Of a stretch of 64,000 nt of DNA, positions 7,827 to 16,341 are shown in pieces. The stretch comes from Spirochaetales bacterium (GTDB taxonomy: Bacteria; Spirochaetota; Spirochaetia; Treponematales; Treponemataceae). The position numbers were made by a program, and so were the translations under genes. The DNA is taken from positions 186,001 through 250,000 of the forward strand of contig QKEL01000014.1 of NCBI GenBank assembly GCA_003252395.1, written 5' to 3'. The notes beneath the pieces are model-generated. The model was not told where the DNA came from and ran no database searches. It worked only from the letters and a program-made list of their open reading frames with translations. How positions within the stretch are numbered: position 1 is the stretch's first letter; the number at the start of each line of letters is the position of its first letter.

Positions 7827-9973
7827 TCCGCCGTCACCTCGGCGCTTACCGGGGCGGCAGCGCCCTTGGCCACGGAGACGGGCAGCGGCGCCGCCTCGCC
7901 GGCGATTATCCTATAGGTTCCGGGAAGCACGGTTTCCTCGCCGGACGCCAACACCGTGACGAAGGCGGCGCGATCGAGCGCGAAGCGGACCGTGACCGTC
8001 TTTCCCGCGGGAATCGAAACCCTGCGGAAATCGCGGAGGGAGCATACGGGGTCGGAAGCGTCCCGCTTGGCCTTTGCCACGTAAAGCTGGACTATCTCGT
8101 CGGCGTCGACCGTTCCGGCATTCGTAACGGCCACTTCTACGGTCGCCGCGACGGAGGGCGCGGGAATCGTCCCGGGAGAGGCGCACAGCGGGCCCGACGA
8201 CAGTTTCGACTCCACGACCCTGACCGAGTCAAAGCGGAATTTCGTATAGGAGAGGCCGAAGCCGAAGGGCCATAGGGGCTCGTCTTTCATGTAGCGATAG
8301 GTTCGCCCCGCCATGTCATAGCTTTCGTACGGAGGAAGCTGGTTGGTAGAGGCCGGAAAGGTAACGGGAAGCTTTCCCGAGGGGGAAACCTTGCCGAAAA
8401 GAACGTCCGCCACCGCGGTACCGCCCTGCTCGCCGGGATACCAGGCGAAGAGAATGGCCTCCGCGATATCTTCGGGGATCGCGATGGGGCTTCCGCCGGT
8501 GAGCACGAGAACCAACGGGGTACCGCGGGCGCTCAGGGCACGGAGGTAGGCGAGCTGCCATTCGGGGAGCTCGATCTCGTCGCGGTCTCCCTTGACGGAA
8601 GAGGCGATTGCGTCGCCCTCCTCTCCTTCCATCGCGTTATCGAGGCCGAAGCACGCGATGACCAGGTCGGCCTGCTCGGCCATGCCGATCGTCCAGCCGG
8701 TATTCCGGTTCTCGTCGTACATCATGCAACCCTGGTGATAGTCCATGGTAATCTCGGGGAATTCGGCGAGCTTGGCGGTAATGCCCTCGAGGATGGTCAC
8801 GAGCCGCGGGCTATACCCGTGATAGTTGCCCATGATCGAGTGGACGTTCGCCGCCGCCGGACCGATCACGAGGATCTTTTTCTTCTCGTTCTTGATGGGG
8901 AGGATATTATTCCGGTTTTTCAGGAGGACGAGGGACTTTTGCGCCGCTTCAAGCGCGAGGGCGACGTGGGCGTCGGAGTGTACCGTCTCTGCGCCGAGGG
9001 AATCCCAGGCGGCCTGGGCCTTCCCGCCGGGCGCCGCGTCGAACTGACCGAGGCGGAACCGGGTTTCGAGGAGGCGGGTCAGGGACTCGTCTATGGTTTT
9101 TTCCTCGACCAGGCCCTGGGCCACGGCGGGAACCAGGGCGGGATAGCAACTGCCGCAGTTCAGGTCGCACCCGCTATTGATCGCGAGCGCCACGGATTCC
9201 TCGGGGGTTTTGGTTATGTTATGGCCGTCGTGGAAGTCCTTGATGGCCCAGCAGTCGGAAACCACGTGGCCCTTGAATTTCCACCGGCCCCGGAGAATGT
9301 CCTTCAATAGCAGCTTGCTCGCGTTGCACGCCTCGCCGAGGGTACGGTTGTACGCACCCATGAACGATTCGACGCCGGCGGCGGCCAGGGCGCGGAAGGC
9401 GGGAAGATAGGTTTCCCAGAGGTCTTTCTGGCTGCAAACGGCGTCGAAGGTATGCCGGTCCTTCTCCGGGCCGGAGTGGACCGCGTAGTGCTTGGCGCAG
9501 GCCGCCAGCTTCAGGCGGTCGCTTTCGCCGCCGGAACCCTCGCCCTGCAGGCCCTTGGTTACCGCAAGCCCCATCCGCTCGGTGAGGCAGGGATCCTCAC
9601 CGTAGGTTTCCTGGCCGCGGCCCCAGCGGGGATCGCGGAAGATATTGATGTTCGGGGTCCAATAGGTGAGGCCCTGATACTGCCCGCGGATGTCGCGGGC
9701 AGTCGCGAGGTTGTATTTCGCCCGGGCCTCGTCGGACACGGCGTCGAACACCCGGCGGACGAACCCGTCGTCGAAGGTGGCGCCGAGGCCGATCGCCTGG
9801 GGAAACACCGTGGCAAGGCCCGCCCGGGCGACGCCGTGCAGGCCCTCGCTCCACCAATTGTACGCGGGTATGCCGAGCCGCTCGATGGCCGGGCTGGCGT
9901 GGGATAATTGGGAAACCTTTTCCTCTAGGGTCATTTTGGATATTAATTCTCTGATGCGTTCAGCGTCGGACAT
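7823..9973 (-). CDS. Glycoside hydrolase family 3 (beta-xylosidase / beta-glucosidase)
   Basis: 716 residues, first gene of the operon. The family 3 N-terminal barrel carries the substrate-binding motif KHYAVHSGPEKDRH and the nucleophile Asp in GHVVSDCWAI. The C-terminal alpha/beta sandwich (about 350-580) includes EGEEGDAIASSVKGDRDE, where the acid/base Glu is expected. A fibronectin III-like domain closes the protein (about 610-700). There is no signal peptide. Start ATG has TAGGAGTATCCC upstream. It is the promoter-proximal gene, 130 bases from the response regulator gene on the same strand. Xylosidase activity is favoured by its partners; glucosidase or arabinosidase remains possible. Confidence 0.94.
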   Translation of the reverse strand: MSDAERIRELISKMTLEEKVSQLSHASPAIERLGIPAYNWWSEGLHGVARAGLATVFPQAIGLGATFDDGFVRRVFDAVSDEARAKYNLATARDIRGQYQGLTYWTPNINIFRDPRWGRGQETYGEDPCLTERMGLAVTKGLQGEGSGGESDRLKLAACAKHYAVHSGPEKDRHTFDAVCSQKDLWETYLPAFRALAAAGVESFMGAYNRTLGEACNASKLLLKDILRGRWKFKGHVVSDCWAIKDFHDGHNITKTPEESVALAINSGCDLNCGSCYPALVPAVAQGLVEEKTIDESLTRLLETRFRLGQFDAAPGGKAQAAWDSLGAETVHSDAHVALALEAAQKSLVLLKNRNNILPIKNEKKKILVIGPAAANVHSIMGNYHGYSPRLVTILEGITAKLAEFPEITMDYHQGCMMYDENRNTGWTIGMAEQADLVIACFGLDNAMEGEEGDAIASSVKGDRDEIELPEWQLAYLRALSARGTPLVLVLTGGSPIAIPEDIAEAILFAWYPGEQGGTAVADVLFGKVSPSGKLPVTFPASTNQLPPYESYDMAGRTYRYMKDEPLWPFGFGLSYTKFRFDSVRVVESKLSSGPLCASPGTIPAPSVAATVEVAVTNAGTVDADEIVQLYVAKAKRDASDPVCSLRDFRRVSIPAGKTVTVRFALDRAAFVTVLASGEETVLPGTYRIIAGEAAPLPVSVAKGAAAPVSAEVTAE

Positions 9974-10103
9974 GGGATACTCCTAAGGCGCCGGCGAGCC
10001 GGACTAGATTACTGCCTTAAAGCTTCGCATTTCGGGTATCGTTTATCCATCGGGAATTTAACCTATCGGCCGCGCGGTCGGGAGGGGAGGAACGAAAATC
10101 GGG

Positions 10104-10769
10104 TCAGTCTTTGCGCCGATTCGCCCACTCGATGGCGAATTGCCGGAGTTCCTGGGCGTTCGCGCAATGGAGCTTCAATTTGATGTGTTCTTTATGGGTA
10201 TCGATGGTTTTCGTGCTCAGGTTCAGCTTCGCGGCGATCTCAATGGTGCCGAGGCCCTTTCCGATAAAGCCGAAGATTTGGAGCTGACGGTCCGACAGGG
10301 TGTTGACGGGGGTAAAACGGTCGTCGTTCTCGCGCAGGGGTTCCGCCCCGACCATGGAGTTGACCATGCGCTCGCGCTCGCTTTCGCTGAGCCAAATCCG
10401 GCCGGTCATGACAGTCTTGATCGCCTCGAGCACGTTCGCGCCCGCTTCCTGCTTCATGATATAGCCGCGGGCGCCGGCCCGGATCGCCCGTTCCGCGTAA
10501 TAGCGCTCGTCGTGCATCGACAGGACCAAAACAACGAGTTCGGGCCGGAGGGCCTTCATGTTTTTTATGGTTTCCAGGCCGTCTTCGTCCCCGAGATTGA
10601 GATCCACCACGGCGAGGTCCGGTTTTTCCCGCTCCAGGAGATCCATCGCCTCGGCGCTGTCTCGGGCCTCGCCGACGACCTTATACATGCATTGGGCGCC
10701 GATTAATTGGGCAAGACCCTTGGAAAAAATGGGATGATCGTCGACTAACATGACTGAGACGGCAGGCAT
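10104..10769 (-). CDS. LuxR/NarL-type response regulator
   Basis: 221 residues from the ATG at 10769; a GTG at 10784 in the same frame would add five residues. The receiver domain has the acidic pair in MLVDDHPIF, the phospho-acceptor Asp56 in VVDLNLGDE, the Ser/Thr and Lys switch residues in VVLVLSMHDERY and GYIMKQE. The C-terminal four-helix LuxR DNA-binding domain (about 150-215) has LSDRQLQIFGFIGKG and LNLSTKTIDTHKEHIKLKL. It is divergent from the sugar-domain histidine kinase at 10889 and precedes the xylan operon on the same strand. It is therefore the likely activator of that operon, with the kinase as its partner; this is inference from position. Confidence 0.93.
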   Translation of the reverse strand: MPAVSVMLVDDHPIFSKGLAQLIGAQCMYKVVGEARDSAEAMDLLEREKPDLAVVDLNLGDEDGLETIKNMKALRPELVVLVLSMHDERYYAERAIRAGARGYIMKQEAGANVLEAIKTVMTGRIWLSESERERMVNSMVGAEPLRENDDRFTPVNTLSDRQLQIFGFIGKGLGTIEIAAKLNLSTKTIDTHKEHIKLKLHCANAQELRQFAIEWANRRKD

Positions 10770-10870
10770 GCTGCATCCTATCACGTTAAACGAAAAACGG
10801 TATAGTACAAATCCCTTATGGGGATTCCCCTCGCCGTAGTTCGGGTTTCGGCCGGAAAAGGCCGGATCCG

Positions 10871-10879
10871 TGGTATAAT
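10871..10879 (+). promoter_or_regulatory. Extended -10 promoter of the sugar-domain kinase, leaderless type
   Basis: TGG followed by TATAAT (10874-10879) is a full extended -10. The start codon is at 10889, only nine bases downstream, and there is no SD sequence. The transcript would begin within about three bases of the ATG. Confidence 0.6.
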
Positions 10880-10888
10880 GCGGGAACC

Positions 10889-13066
10889 ATGAAGAGCGGA
10901 ACGACCATCGCCCTGTATCTGAACAACCTTGACGAGGAGTATCAACGGGCCGTATTCCATGCCGTCAGGAAGGAAACGGAACGGCTCGGCATAAAGCTTA
11001 TCTGCGTACAGGGCGAGAATTTGCTCAACGAGGGCCGGGGCGCCCTGCACGAATTCCCCTCGCGCCGCTTTCTCCGGCTCGACGGCGTACTGCTTTTGAC
11101 CTCCGTTTTGGTGGACTGCACCGAGGGCGAAAAGCTCGCGGAGCTGCGCGAGCGCTTCTCGGATATCCCGGCGGTATCCATCGGGAACCGCCTGACGGGG
11201 CTCACGTCCATCGTGATCAGGACCCGCCGGTCGATGGAAGCGCTGATGGAGCACCTGATCGAAGCCCACGGCTACCGGAAATTCCTCTATATCGGCGGCC
11301 CGGCGGAACACCGGGACAATACCGTGCGAGAGCACGTATTCCGCAGCGCGATACGGGAAAAGAAGCAAAAATACCCGGAGATCGAGGCGGTTGAGGCCAA
11401 CGGCGACTTTGTCGAGTATTCCGGCAGCGAAATCGTCCGGAACTTCATCCTGGAAAACCCGGACCGGCGGCTGGACGCCATAGTCGCGGCCAACGACAAC
11501 ATGGCCATCGGCGCGCTCAAGGAGCTTCGGCTTCACCCGGGCACCCGCTGGCACAAATGCGCGGTTACCGGCTTCGACGACGTACCCCAAGCCCGCCTGG
11601 AGAAACCCGCCCTTACCACGGTACGGCAACCGCTCCGCGAACTGGGGCCCGTCGCCATGAAGGCGATGTTCGGCGCCATCCACGGCGAAAACGAATCGGT
11701 CATCCACGCGGATTCGAAGATCATCATCCGCTCTTCCTGCGGCTGCGATTTCGAGCCAAGCCGGGAAACGGCGACCACGACCCTCGAACAAAGCCTCGAC
11801 GAGGCGGAATACCGGAATATCCTGTCGGAACGCTACCTGCGCGAAAGCGGGAGCCTCGGCCAAACCCTGGCGATGATCGGTTCCACCGAGGAGCTGTGCG
11901 CGCATCTCGGCCCGTACCTTCAAAGCCTCAACGTGGCCTCCTTCAGGCTCTTCTTATTTCCCGAACGGAGCGTGCATATACCCGACGAGGCCTGCCTGCT
12001 CTACGAAAAGATCGGGAACGGCGAGCGAATGTTCGCCGCGGGCGAGGAGCAGGTGGCGCTTTCCGAGCTCATCGAGACGCTGTTTACCGACGACCGCAGC
12101 GCGATCCGGCTTTTGCACCTGAGTTCGGGGGAATTCCAGCTGGGCCTGCTCCTCTGGGAAGCGGAGGAATTCGCCGATCCGTTCATCTGTTCCAGCGCCA
12201 TATTCATCGGCAATACCTTGCACCGCCTGGAACTCCTGAAGCGGGAAAAGGAGAGAATGCGGCACCTCGAGCACGAGGTCGCCCTCAGGACCGCCGACCT
12301 GATCAAGACGAACACGAGACTCGCCGAGGAGGCGAACCGGAGAATCAAGGTGGAGGCGGAAGTGCTGAAAATCAGCGAGATGGAACGCCTCCGCTTCAGC
12401 CTGGACCTGCACGACGACATTTGCCAGCGCCTCGCGGGCATATCGATGTACTGCAAGGCCATGCCCTCCGTCCCGGCGGAAGTGGCGGAGATGGTGAACG
12501 AAACCCTGACCCTGACCCGACGGTACGCCCACGATTCCTTCCCCGTGGAACTCGAAGACCTGGGCTTGGACAACGCCCTGAGGGGGCTTTGCGATTCCAT
12601 CGAAAAGGCCGGGGACATGGGCTGCCTCTACAATTGGAACGCCGAGGAACGGTCGCCCCTCTCCCGGGAGGGAAACATCAACGTGTACCGGATCGTCCAG
12701 GAAGCGCTGCAGAATTCGATTAAGCACTCTTCCGCGAAATGGGCCGAGGTTACCGTAACGAGGGAGCCGGGAAAGCTTACCGTCCGGATCAAGGACGACG
12801 GCATCGGCAACCCGCTCATCGCCACGGCGATCTCGGACCGCCTCGAAGGCTCTGCCGTCGCGGAACAAAACGCGCAGGCCAAGCCCCTTACCGGCCGTCA
12901 GCTCCGGAGAAAGAACGGGCTGGGGCTTACCTCCATGAGGTATCGCGCCCATCAGCTCAATGCGGCCTTTTCCATTGAATCTTCCCCGGATACGGGAACC
13001 GAGGTAACCGTTACCATCCCGGTCAAGGAAGCGGTCGCGGCGCCCCTGATGGGCAGCGGGATTTAG
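10889..13066 (+). CDS. Cytoplasmic sensor histidine kinase with LacI-type sugar-binding domain
   Basis: 725 residues with no signal peptide and no membrane segment. Residues 1-280 form a periplasmic-binding-protein-like fold of the LacI/GalR family: VLLLTSVLVDCTEGE, SIVIRTRRSMEALMEHLIE, DAIVAANDNMAIGALKEL and AVTGFDDVPQARLEKPALT are all typical. The LacI DNA-binding helix-turn-helix is missing. A linker/coiled-coil region (about 445-500) leads to a HisKA_3 dimerisation domain with phospho-His508 in LDLHDDICQRL. The HATPase domain follows, with N box VQEALQNSIKHS, G1 DDGIGN and G2 GLGLTSM. It should sense an intracellular sugar and phosphorylate the divergent LuxR-type regulator. Seen: domain order. 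Inferred: ligand and partner. Confidence 0.92.
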   Translation: MKSGTTIALYLNNLDEEYQRAVFHAVRKETERLGIKLICVQGENLLNEGRGALHEFPSRRFLRLDGVLLLTSVLVDCTEGEKLAELRERFSDIPAVSIGNRLTGLTSIVIRTRRSMEALMEHLIEAHGYRKFLYIGGPAEHRDNTVREHVFRSAIREKKQKYPEIEAVEANGDFVEYSGSEIVRNFILENPDRRLDAIVAANDNMAIGALKELRLHPGTRWHKCAVTGFDDVPQARLEKPALTTVRQPLRELGPVAMKAMFGAIHGENESVIHADSKIIIRSSCGCDFEPSRETATTTLEQSLDEAEYRNILSERYLRESGSLGQTLAMIGSTEELCAHLGPYLQSLNVASFRLFLFPERSVHIPDEACLLYEKIGNGERMFAAGEEQVALSELIETLFTDDRSAIRLLHLSSGEFQLGLLLWEAEEFADPFICSSAIFIGNTLHRLELLKREKERMRHLEHEVALRTADLIKTNTRLAEEANRRIKVEAEVLKISEMERLRFSLDLHDDICQRLAGISMYCKAMPSVPAEVAEMVNETLTLTRRYAHDSFPVELEDLGLDNALRGLCDSIEKAGDMGCLYNWNAEERSPLSREGNINVYRIVQEALQNSIKHSSAKWAEVTVTREPGKLTVRIKDDGIGNPLIATAISDRLEGSAVAEQNAQAKPLTGRQLRRKNGLGLTSMRYRAHQLNAAFSIESSPDTGTEVTVTIPVKEAVAAPLMGSGI

Positions 13067-13075
13067 CGGGAGGCC

Positions 13076-14251
13076 TCAATCCCGCGCGTCGTAGAGGGGC
13101 GACGTTGGTATTTCAGCGGGAAATCCCGCGATGCTGTCCAGCGCTCCGTCTACCGTAAACATGCCACGCAATACCAAATGGTTCCAAAAGAGGGAACCGT
13201 CCTTTTTGCGGTTGGGCAGCACGCCGTCCCAAAAGCGTATGCGCGGGTCTTTCACGTCCCGCCAGAGAGCCCCATAGAGTTTTCGGTATTCCGATTCTTC
13301 ATAGCCGAGGGTCTGGCAGGTTTCCAGGCCGGGATCCAGGAAAGTCGCGCCCAGGGAACTCAATTCCGGTCGGGAATAGCCGAAAAGGCCGAGAAAACGT
13401 TCATTTGCCTCGATAATGGCGCCGGTTGGGTCAAGAAGGAATATCGGACGGTCTACCGCCAAAAACACGCTCAATAACCGGTCCCGTACGCGGTCTAACC
13501 GCCGTGACTCGCCTAAGTCCTCGCAATAGGCAAGGTACGTGCCGTCCTCGAAGTGAACGCCGAGCAGGGAAACGTCCACGCACGAGCCGTCTTTCCGGCA
13601 AAGCCGGGTTTCCCGGGAAAGCCGCCCCTCGGTTTTAAGGGTTTCAAAGGCGCGAAAACTGCCCTCGATTCGCTCGGGAGGCACCAGGTCGGGAATGGAT
13701 CTCGAGAGCAATTCTTCCCGGGTATACCCTACAAGGGAGCAGGAAGCAGGATTTACGTCTATGTATCTCCCTTCCGAGTCGGTCACGAAAAGGGGGAGCG
13801 GGGCGTTATCCATAAAGGCGCGAAGCCTGGTCGCGCACTCCTGCTCCCGAATCTCGGCGCGCTTCCAATCGGTAATGTCCACGCCCAGCGTCATGAAATG
13901 CAGGAACTCGGGGCTCGTGACCGAAACGCGATACCATTTGTCGGCGGAGGCCAGGTATTCTTCGTAGGTCACCGTTTTACGGTCCAGCGTCGCCCGGGCG
14001 AAGAGGGCGATTCGCGAATCCGCCCCGGCAGGATCGTCGGCCATGACCTCGCGAACGGTACGGCCCGTGAAACCGGGAGCGTCGAGCCCCGATCGTGCGG
14101 CGAACGCGTCGTTGACTTGAAGGATCAGGGCGTCGAGGGGTTGACCGGCATCGTCTATCACGAGCCGATAGGAGGCCCAGGGGTACGGCAGCTGTAAAAA
14201 GGCCCGGGAAAGGAAATTCCGCGACAGGCCCGCGTCAAAGGCATCGTTCAC
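13076..14251 (-). CDS. Multi-PAS domain protein without an output domain
   Basis: 391 residues made of about three PAS/PAC modules: residues 15-135, 140-260 (FMDNAPLPLFVTDSEGRYID, then SLVGYTREELLSRSIPDLV) and 265-385 (FLLDPTGAIIEANERFLGLFGYSRPEL). PAS domains bind small ligands or cofactors and sense redox state, light or metabolites. No kinase, cyclase, GGDEF, EAL or DNA-binding domain follows, and no membrane segment or signal peptide is visible. It may act through partner proteins or may be the remnant of a longer sensor. The gene is convergent with the sensor kinase upstream in coordinates, ten bases away. A candidate -10 TATAGT lies 14 bases before the ATG, with a weak AAGGG between. 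Confidence 0.8.
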   Translation of the reverse strand: MNDAFDAGLSRNFLSRAFLQLPYPWASYRLVIDDAGQPLDALILQVNDAFAARSGLDAPGFTGRTVREVMADDPAGADSRIALFARATLDRKTVTYEEYLASADKWYRVSVTSPEFLHFMTLGVDITDWKRAEIREQECATRLRAFMDNAPLPLFVTDSEGRYIDVNPASCSLVGYTREELLSRSIPDLVPPERIEGSFRAFETLKTEGRLSRETRLCRKDGSCVDVSLLGVHFEDGTYLAYCEDLGESRRLDRVRDRLLSVFLAVDRPIFLLDPTGAIIEANERFLGLFGYSRPELSSLGATFLDPGLETCQTLGYEESEYRKLYGALWRDVKDPRIRFWDGVLPNRKKDGSLFWNHLVLRGMFTVDGALDSIAGFPAEIPTSPLYDARD

Positions 14252-14291
14252 GCCCTTAACTATAGTCGGTCTGCCGCTCCCGCGCCAGGAA

Positions 14292-15392
14292 TCAGGTTTT
14301 CCAGTCCAAATCCACCGACACCGCGCGGAACTGCGTCGCGAACATCGCGATATTAATCAGCATCACCAGGGGGGCGTACGCGAAGTAATACAGCAGAAAG
14401 GTTAGCGGATTGAAGCGGAAGCGCGCGGCCGCGGAGAAGGCGCCGTAAATGGAGAACGTAAGCAAAAAGCCGACGGCGGTACTGACCAAGCCGTCGGAGA
14501 GCACGGCGTGGTGGGAAAGCCACAGGAAAACCCCGGCGGGAAACTGGAAGGGCTGGGCGATCATGAAAATAGCGGGATTCAGGAACGAGAGCCGTTGCCA
14601 TTTCAGGGCGAAAAATACGGCCAGGGACAACGCCGAGGGCAACACCATGGCGAGCACGGTAGGAATCATGGACGGCTGTCGAAACGCGCTCCGCAACAGG
14701 TACAGGAAGTTATCCTTGAACCATAGCACGTTAATCAAGGTCCACCGTTTGCGCTGCTTCACCCACTCCCCGAGCGTGTTGGGCATGCCGGTCTTTACCT
14801 TCAGGGAAAGATCGTAATCATAGCGGGCATGGAGCCGAAACGCCCGCGCGCCGAAGTCGCCGTCCTCGTGGACTACCCGCTTAAAGCCGCCCAAACGATC
14901 GAATAGGGACTTCCTGACCGCGAAGGCCGCGCCGATGACCCCGGGCGAGCGGCGAACGATCGCGGAAAAAAGCAGGCTCGCGATGGCCAGGCTCTGGTAT
15001 TCATGGGCGATCATGGCCGAGAAAAGGGACTCGCTGATTACCTCTTTCGGCATATCCACGATATCGTAGCGTTCCAGTTTCTCGGCCACGCGGGAAAGAA
15101 AGCCGGGGTTCTGCGGCAGGACGATATCGTTGTCGAAGAATACGAGGGCGTCGGTTTCGAGGGAGAGGGCCGCGCGGTTTAGGGCTTCCGCCTTGCCCGT
15201 ATGCGCGTCGGGAAAGACCACGGTGACCGAGCCTTCGATTTCGGCCAAGGCCTGCCGAATGGGCTCGGTCATGGGCCCGTCCACCACCGCGAATATTTCC
15301 AGATCACCGTAATCCTGTGCGCGCAGCGAGCGAACCATCTCGGTCAGGTATTTCGGTTCCCGGTACACGGGAATAAGAACGGAGATTCTCAT
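14292..15392 (-). CDS. Family 2 membrane glycosyltransferase
   Basis: 366 residues from the ATG at 15392, which has AGAGGGAAAC directly before it; an ATG five codons earlier has no such site. The GT-A fold begins at MRISVLIPVYREPKYL. The metal-binding acidic cluster is in LVFFDNDIVLP, the acceptor-side acidic residue in VVHEDGDFGARAF, and the QxxRW motif of processive enzymes appears as KQRKRW (about 217-222). Three to four membrane segments fill the last 130 residues. The architecture is that of polysaccharide or glycolipid synthases. The sugar and product are unknown. Neighbours give no pathway context. Confidence 0.88.
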   Translation of the reverse strand: MRISVLIPVYREPKYLTEMVRSLRAQDYGDLEIFAVVDGPMTEPIRQALAEIEGSVTVVFPDAHTGKAEALNRAALSLETDALVFFDNDIVLPQNPGFLSRVAEKLERYDIVDMPKEVISESLFSAMIAHEYQSLAIASLLFSAIVRRSPGVIGAAFAVRKSLFDRLGGFKRVVHEDGDFGARAFRLHARYDYDLSLKVKTGMPNTLGEWVKQRKRWTLINVLWFKDNFLYLLRSAFRQPSMIPTVLAMVLPSALSLAVFFALKWQRLSFLNPAIFMIAQPFQFPAGVFLWLSHHAVLSDGLVSTAVGFLLTFSIYGAFSAAARFRFNPLTFLLYYFAYAPLVMLINIAMFATQFRAVSVDLDWKT

Positions 15393-15484
15393 GTTTCCCT
15401 CTGACATTTATGGATGAAAGATACGGATAAACCGTCCGATACAGTAAATATACGAAAACGAACGCGAAGAAAAAAGGATACCCC

Positions 15485-16048
15485 ATGGCCGAAAACGAAT
15501 GGAAAATCGCCGGAGAGCCGGACCTTGAACCCGCCCTCGCCTTCTTCGAAACCGTAAAGGACCTGACGGACCCGCCCTTTACCACCTATCCCCACGGCTT
15601 ACGGGGAACCCTCAAGCTCCTTCTCGCCGAAGGCAGGCTCCTGGTGGCGGAAGCGGCGGACGGCGCGCTGCCGGAGCCCCGGACGCGCATCGTCGGCCTG
15701 CTCGGCTACTTTCACGGCACGCCCCGGCTCAGGGAAGACGGCGGGTTCCGTTACGAAGACCCGCATATCGGCTACGTCTACTGCTTCGTGGTCGACCCCG
15801 CGAGGAGAAACCCCTATAGCTATCTCGCCGTCCCCTTCCTCGCCAAATGCCTCTTGGCCGACGGCCATGAAGAGGCCCGGTTCCGCACCTATCGCGACAA
15901 CAACGACCTGATCAACCGGCTATACCGAAAGCACGGCCGCTTCATAAGGGAAGAAACGAATTTACAGGGGGCGAAATCGAACCTCTATGGGGCCGACGTC
16001 AGGACGTGGATCGAGCGTTTCGGAGATTACGAACGTACCGGGTCCTAA
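15485..16048 (+). CDS. GNAT-like acetyltransferase fold protein
   Basis: 187 residues. The pattern is that of GNAT enzymes: an N-terminal helix pair, the beta strand RIVGLLGYFHG, the strand HIGYVYCFVVDPARRNPYSYLAVPFLAKCLL in the place of the acetyl-CoA loop, and the closing NDLINRLYRKHGRFI, which matches the usual N..lY.k.GF block. The acetyl-CoA loop lacks the classical RxxGxG/A, so catalysis is not assured. AAAAGGATACCCC precedes the ATG. Its last four bases overlap the stop of the convergent cysteine-cluster gene. Function and substrate are not known. Confidence 0.6.
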   Translation: MAENEWKIAGEPDLEPALAFFETVKDLTDPPFTTYPHGLRGTLKLLLAEGRLLVAEAADGALPEPRTRIVGLLGYFHGTPRLREDGGFRYEDPHIGYVYCFVVDPARRNPYSYLAVPFLAKCLLADGHEEARFRTYRDNNDLINRLYRKHGRFIREETNLQGAKSNLYGADVRTWIERFGDYERTGS

Positions 16049-16311
16049 ACGCCGCCCGTCTCGCGCTCGAGCTCGGCTATGAGCCGGTAGGCCTCTTCGT
16101 TGGTATCTCCGCAAAAGTCCCGGCTCGCCTTGAAATTCCGGCATACCGCCGGATATTCGGGGCTCCCGTGAATCGAGCACCGCAGGTCGGCGGTCAGGTT
16201 TACGCAACGTTCCCCCGCCGGCTTTCCCCGGGGCATGCCGGGAAGGGCGGAAGAGATTGAGATAACGGTACAGCAGGCGGCGCAACCGGGCCGGCAGATC
16301 ATGTCGTTCAT
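16045..16311 (-). CDS. YkgJ-type cysteine-cluster protein
   Basis: 88 residues with the pattern C-x3-C-x2-CC near the N-terminus (CRPGCAACC), then Cys at GERCVNLT, RCSIHGSPEYPAVCRNF and DFCGD. This fits the YkgJ/UPF0153 family, thought to bind zinc or an iron-sulfur cluster; its role is not established. There is no SD sequence, but a TATGGT hexamer lies six bases before the ATG. The stop overlaps the convergent GNAT-like gene by four bases. Confidence 0.85.
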   Translation of the reverse strand: MNDMICRPGCAACCTVISISSALPGMPRGKPAGERCVNLTADLRCSIHGSPEYPAVCRNFKASRDFCGDTNEEAYRLIAELERETGGV

Positions 16312-16341
16312 GGGAGAACCATACCGGAAAGCTCCCCTATC

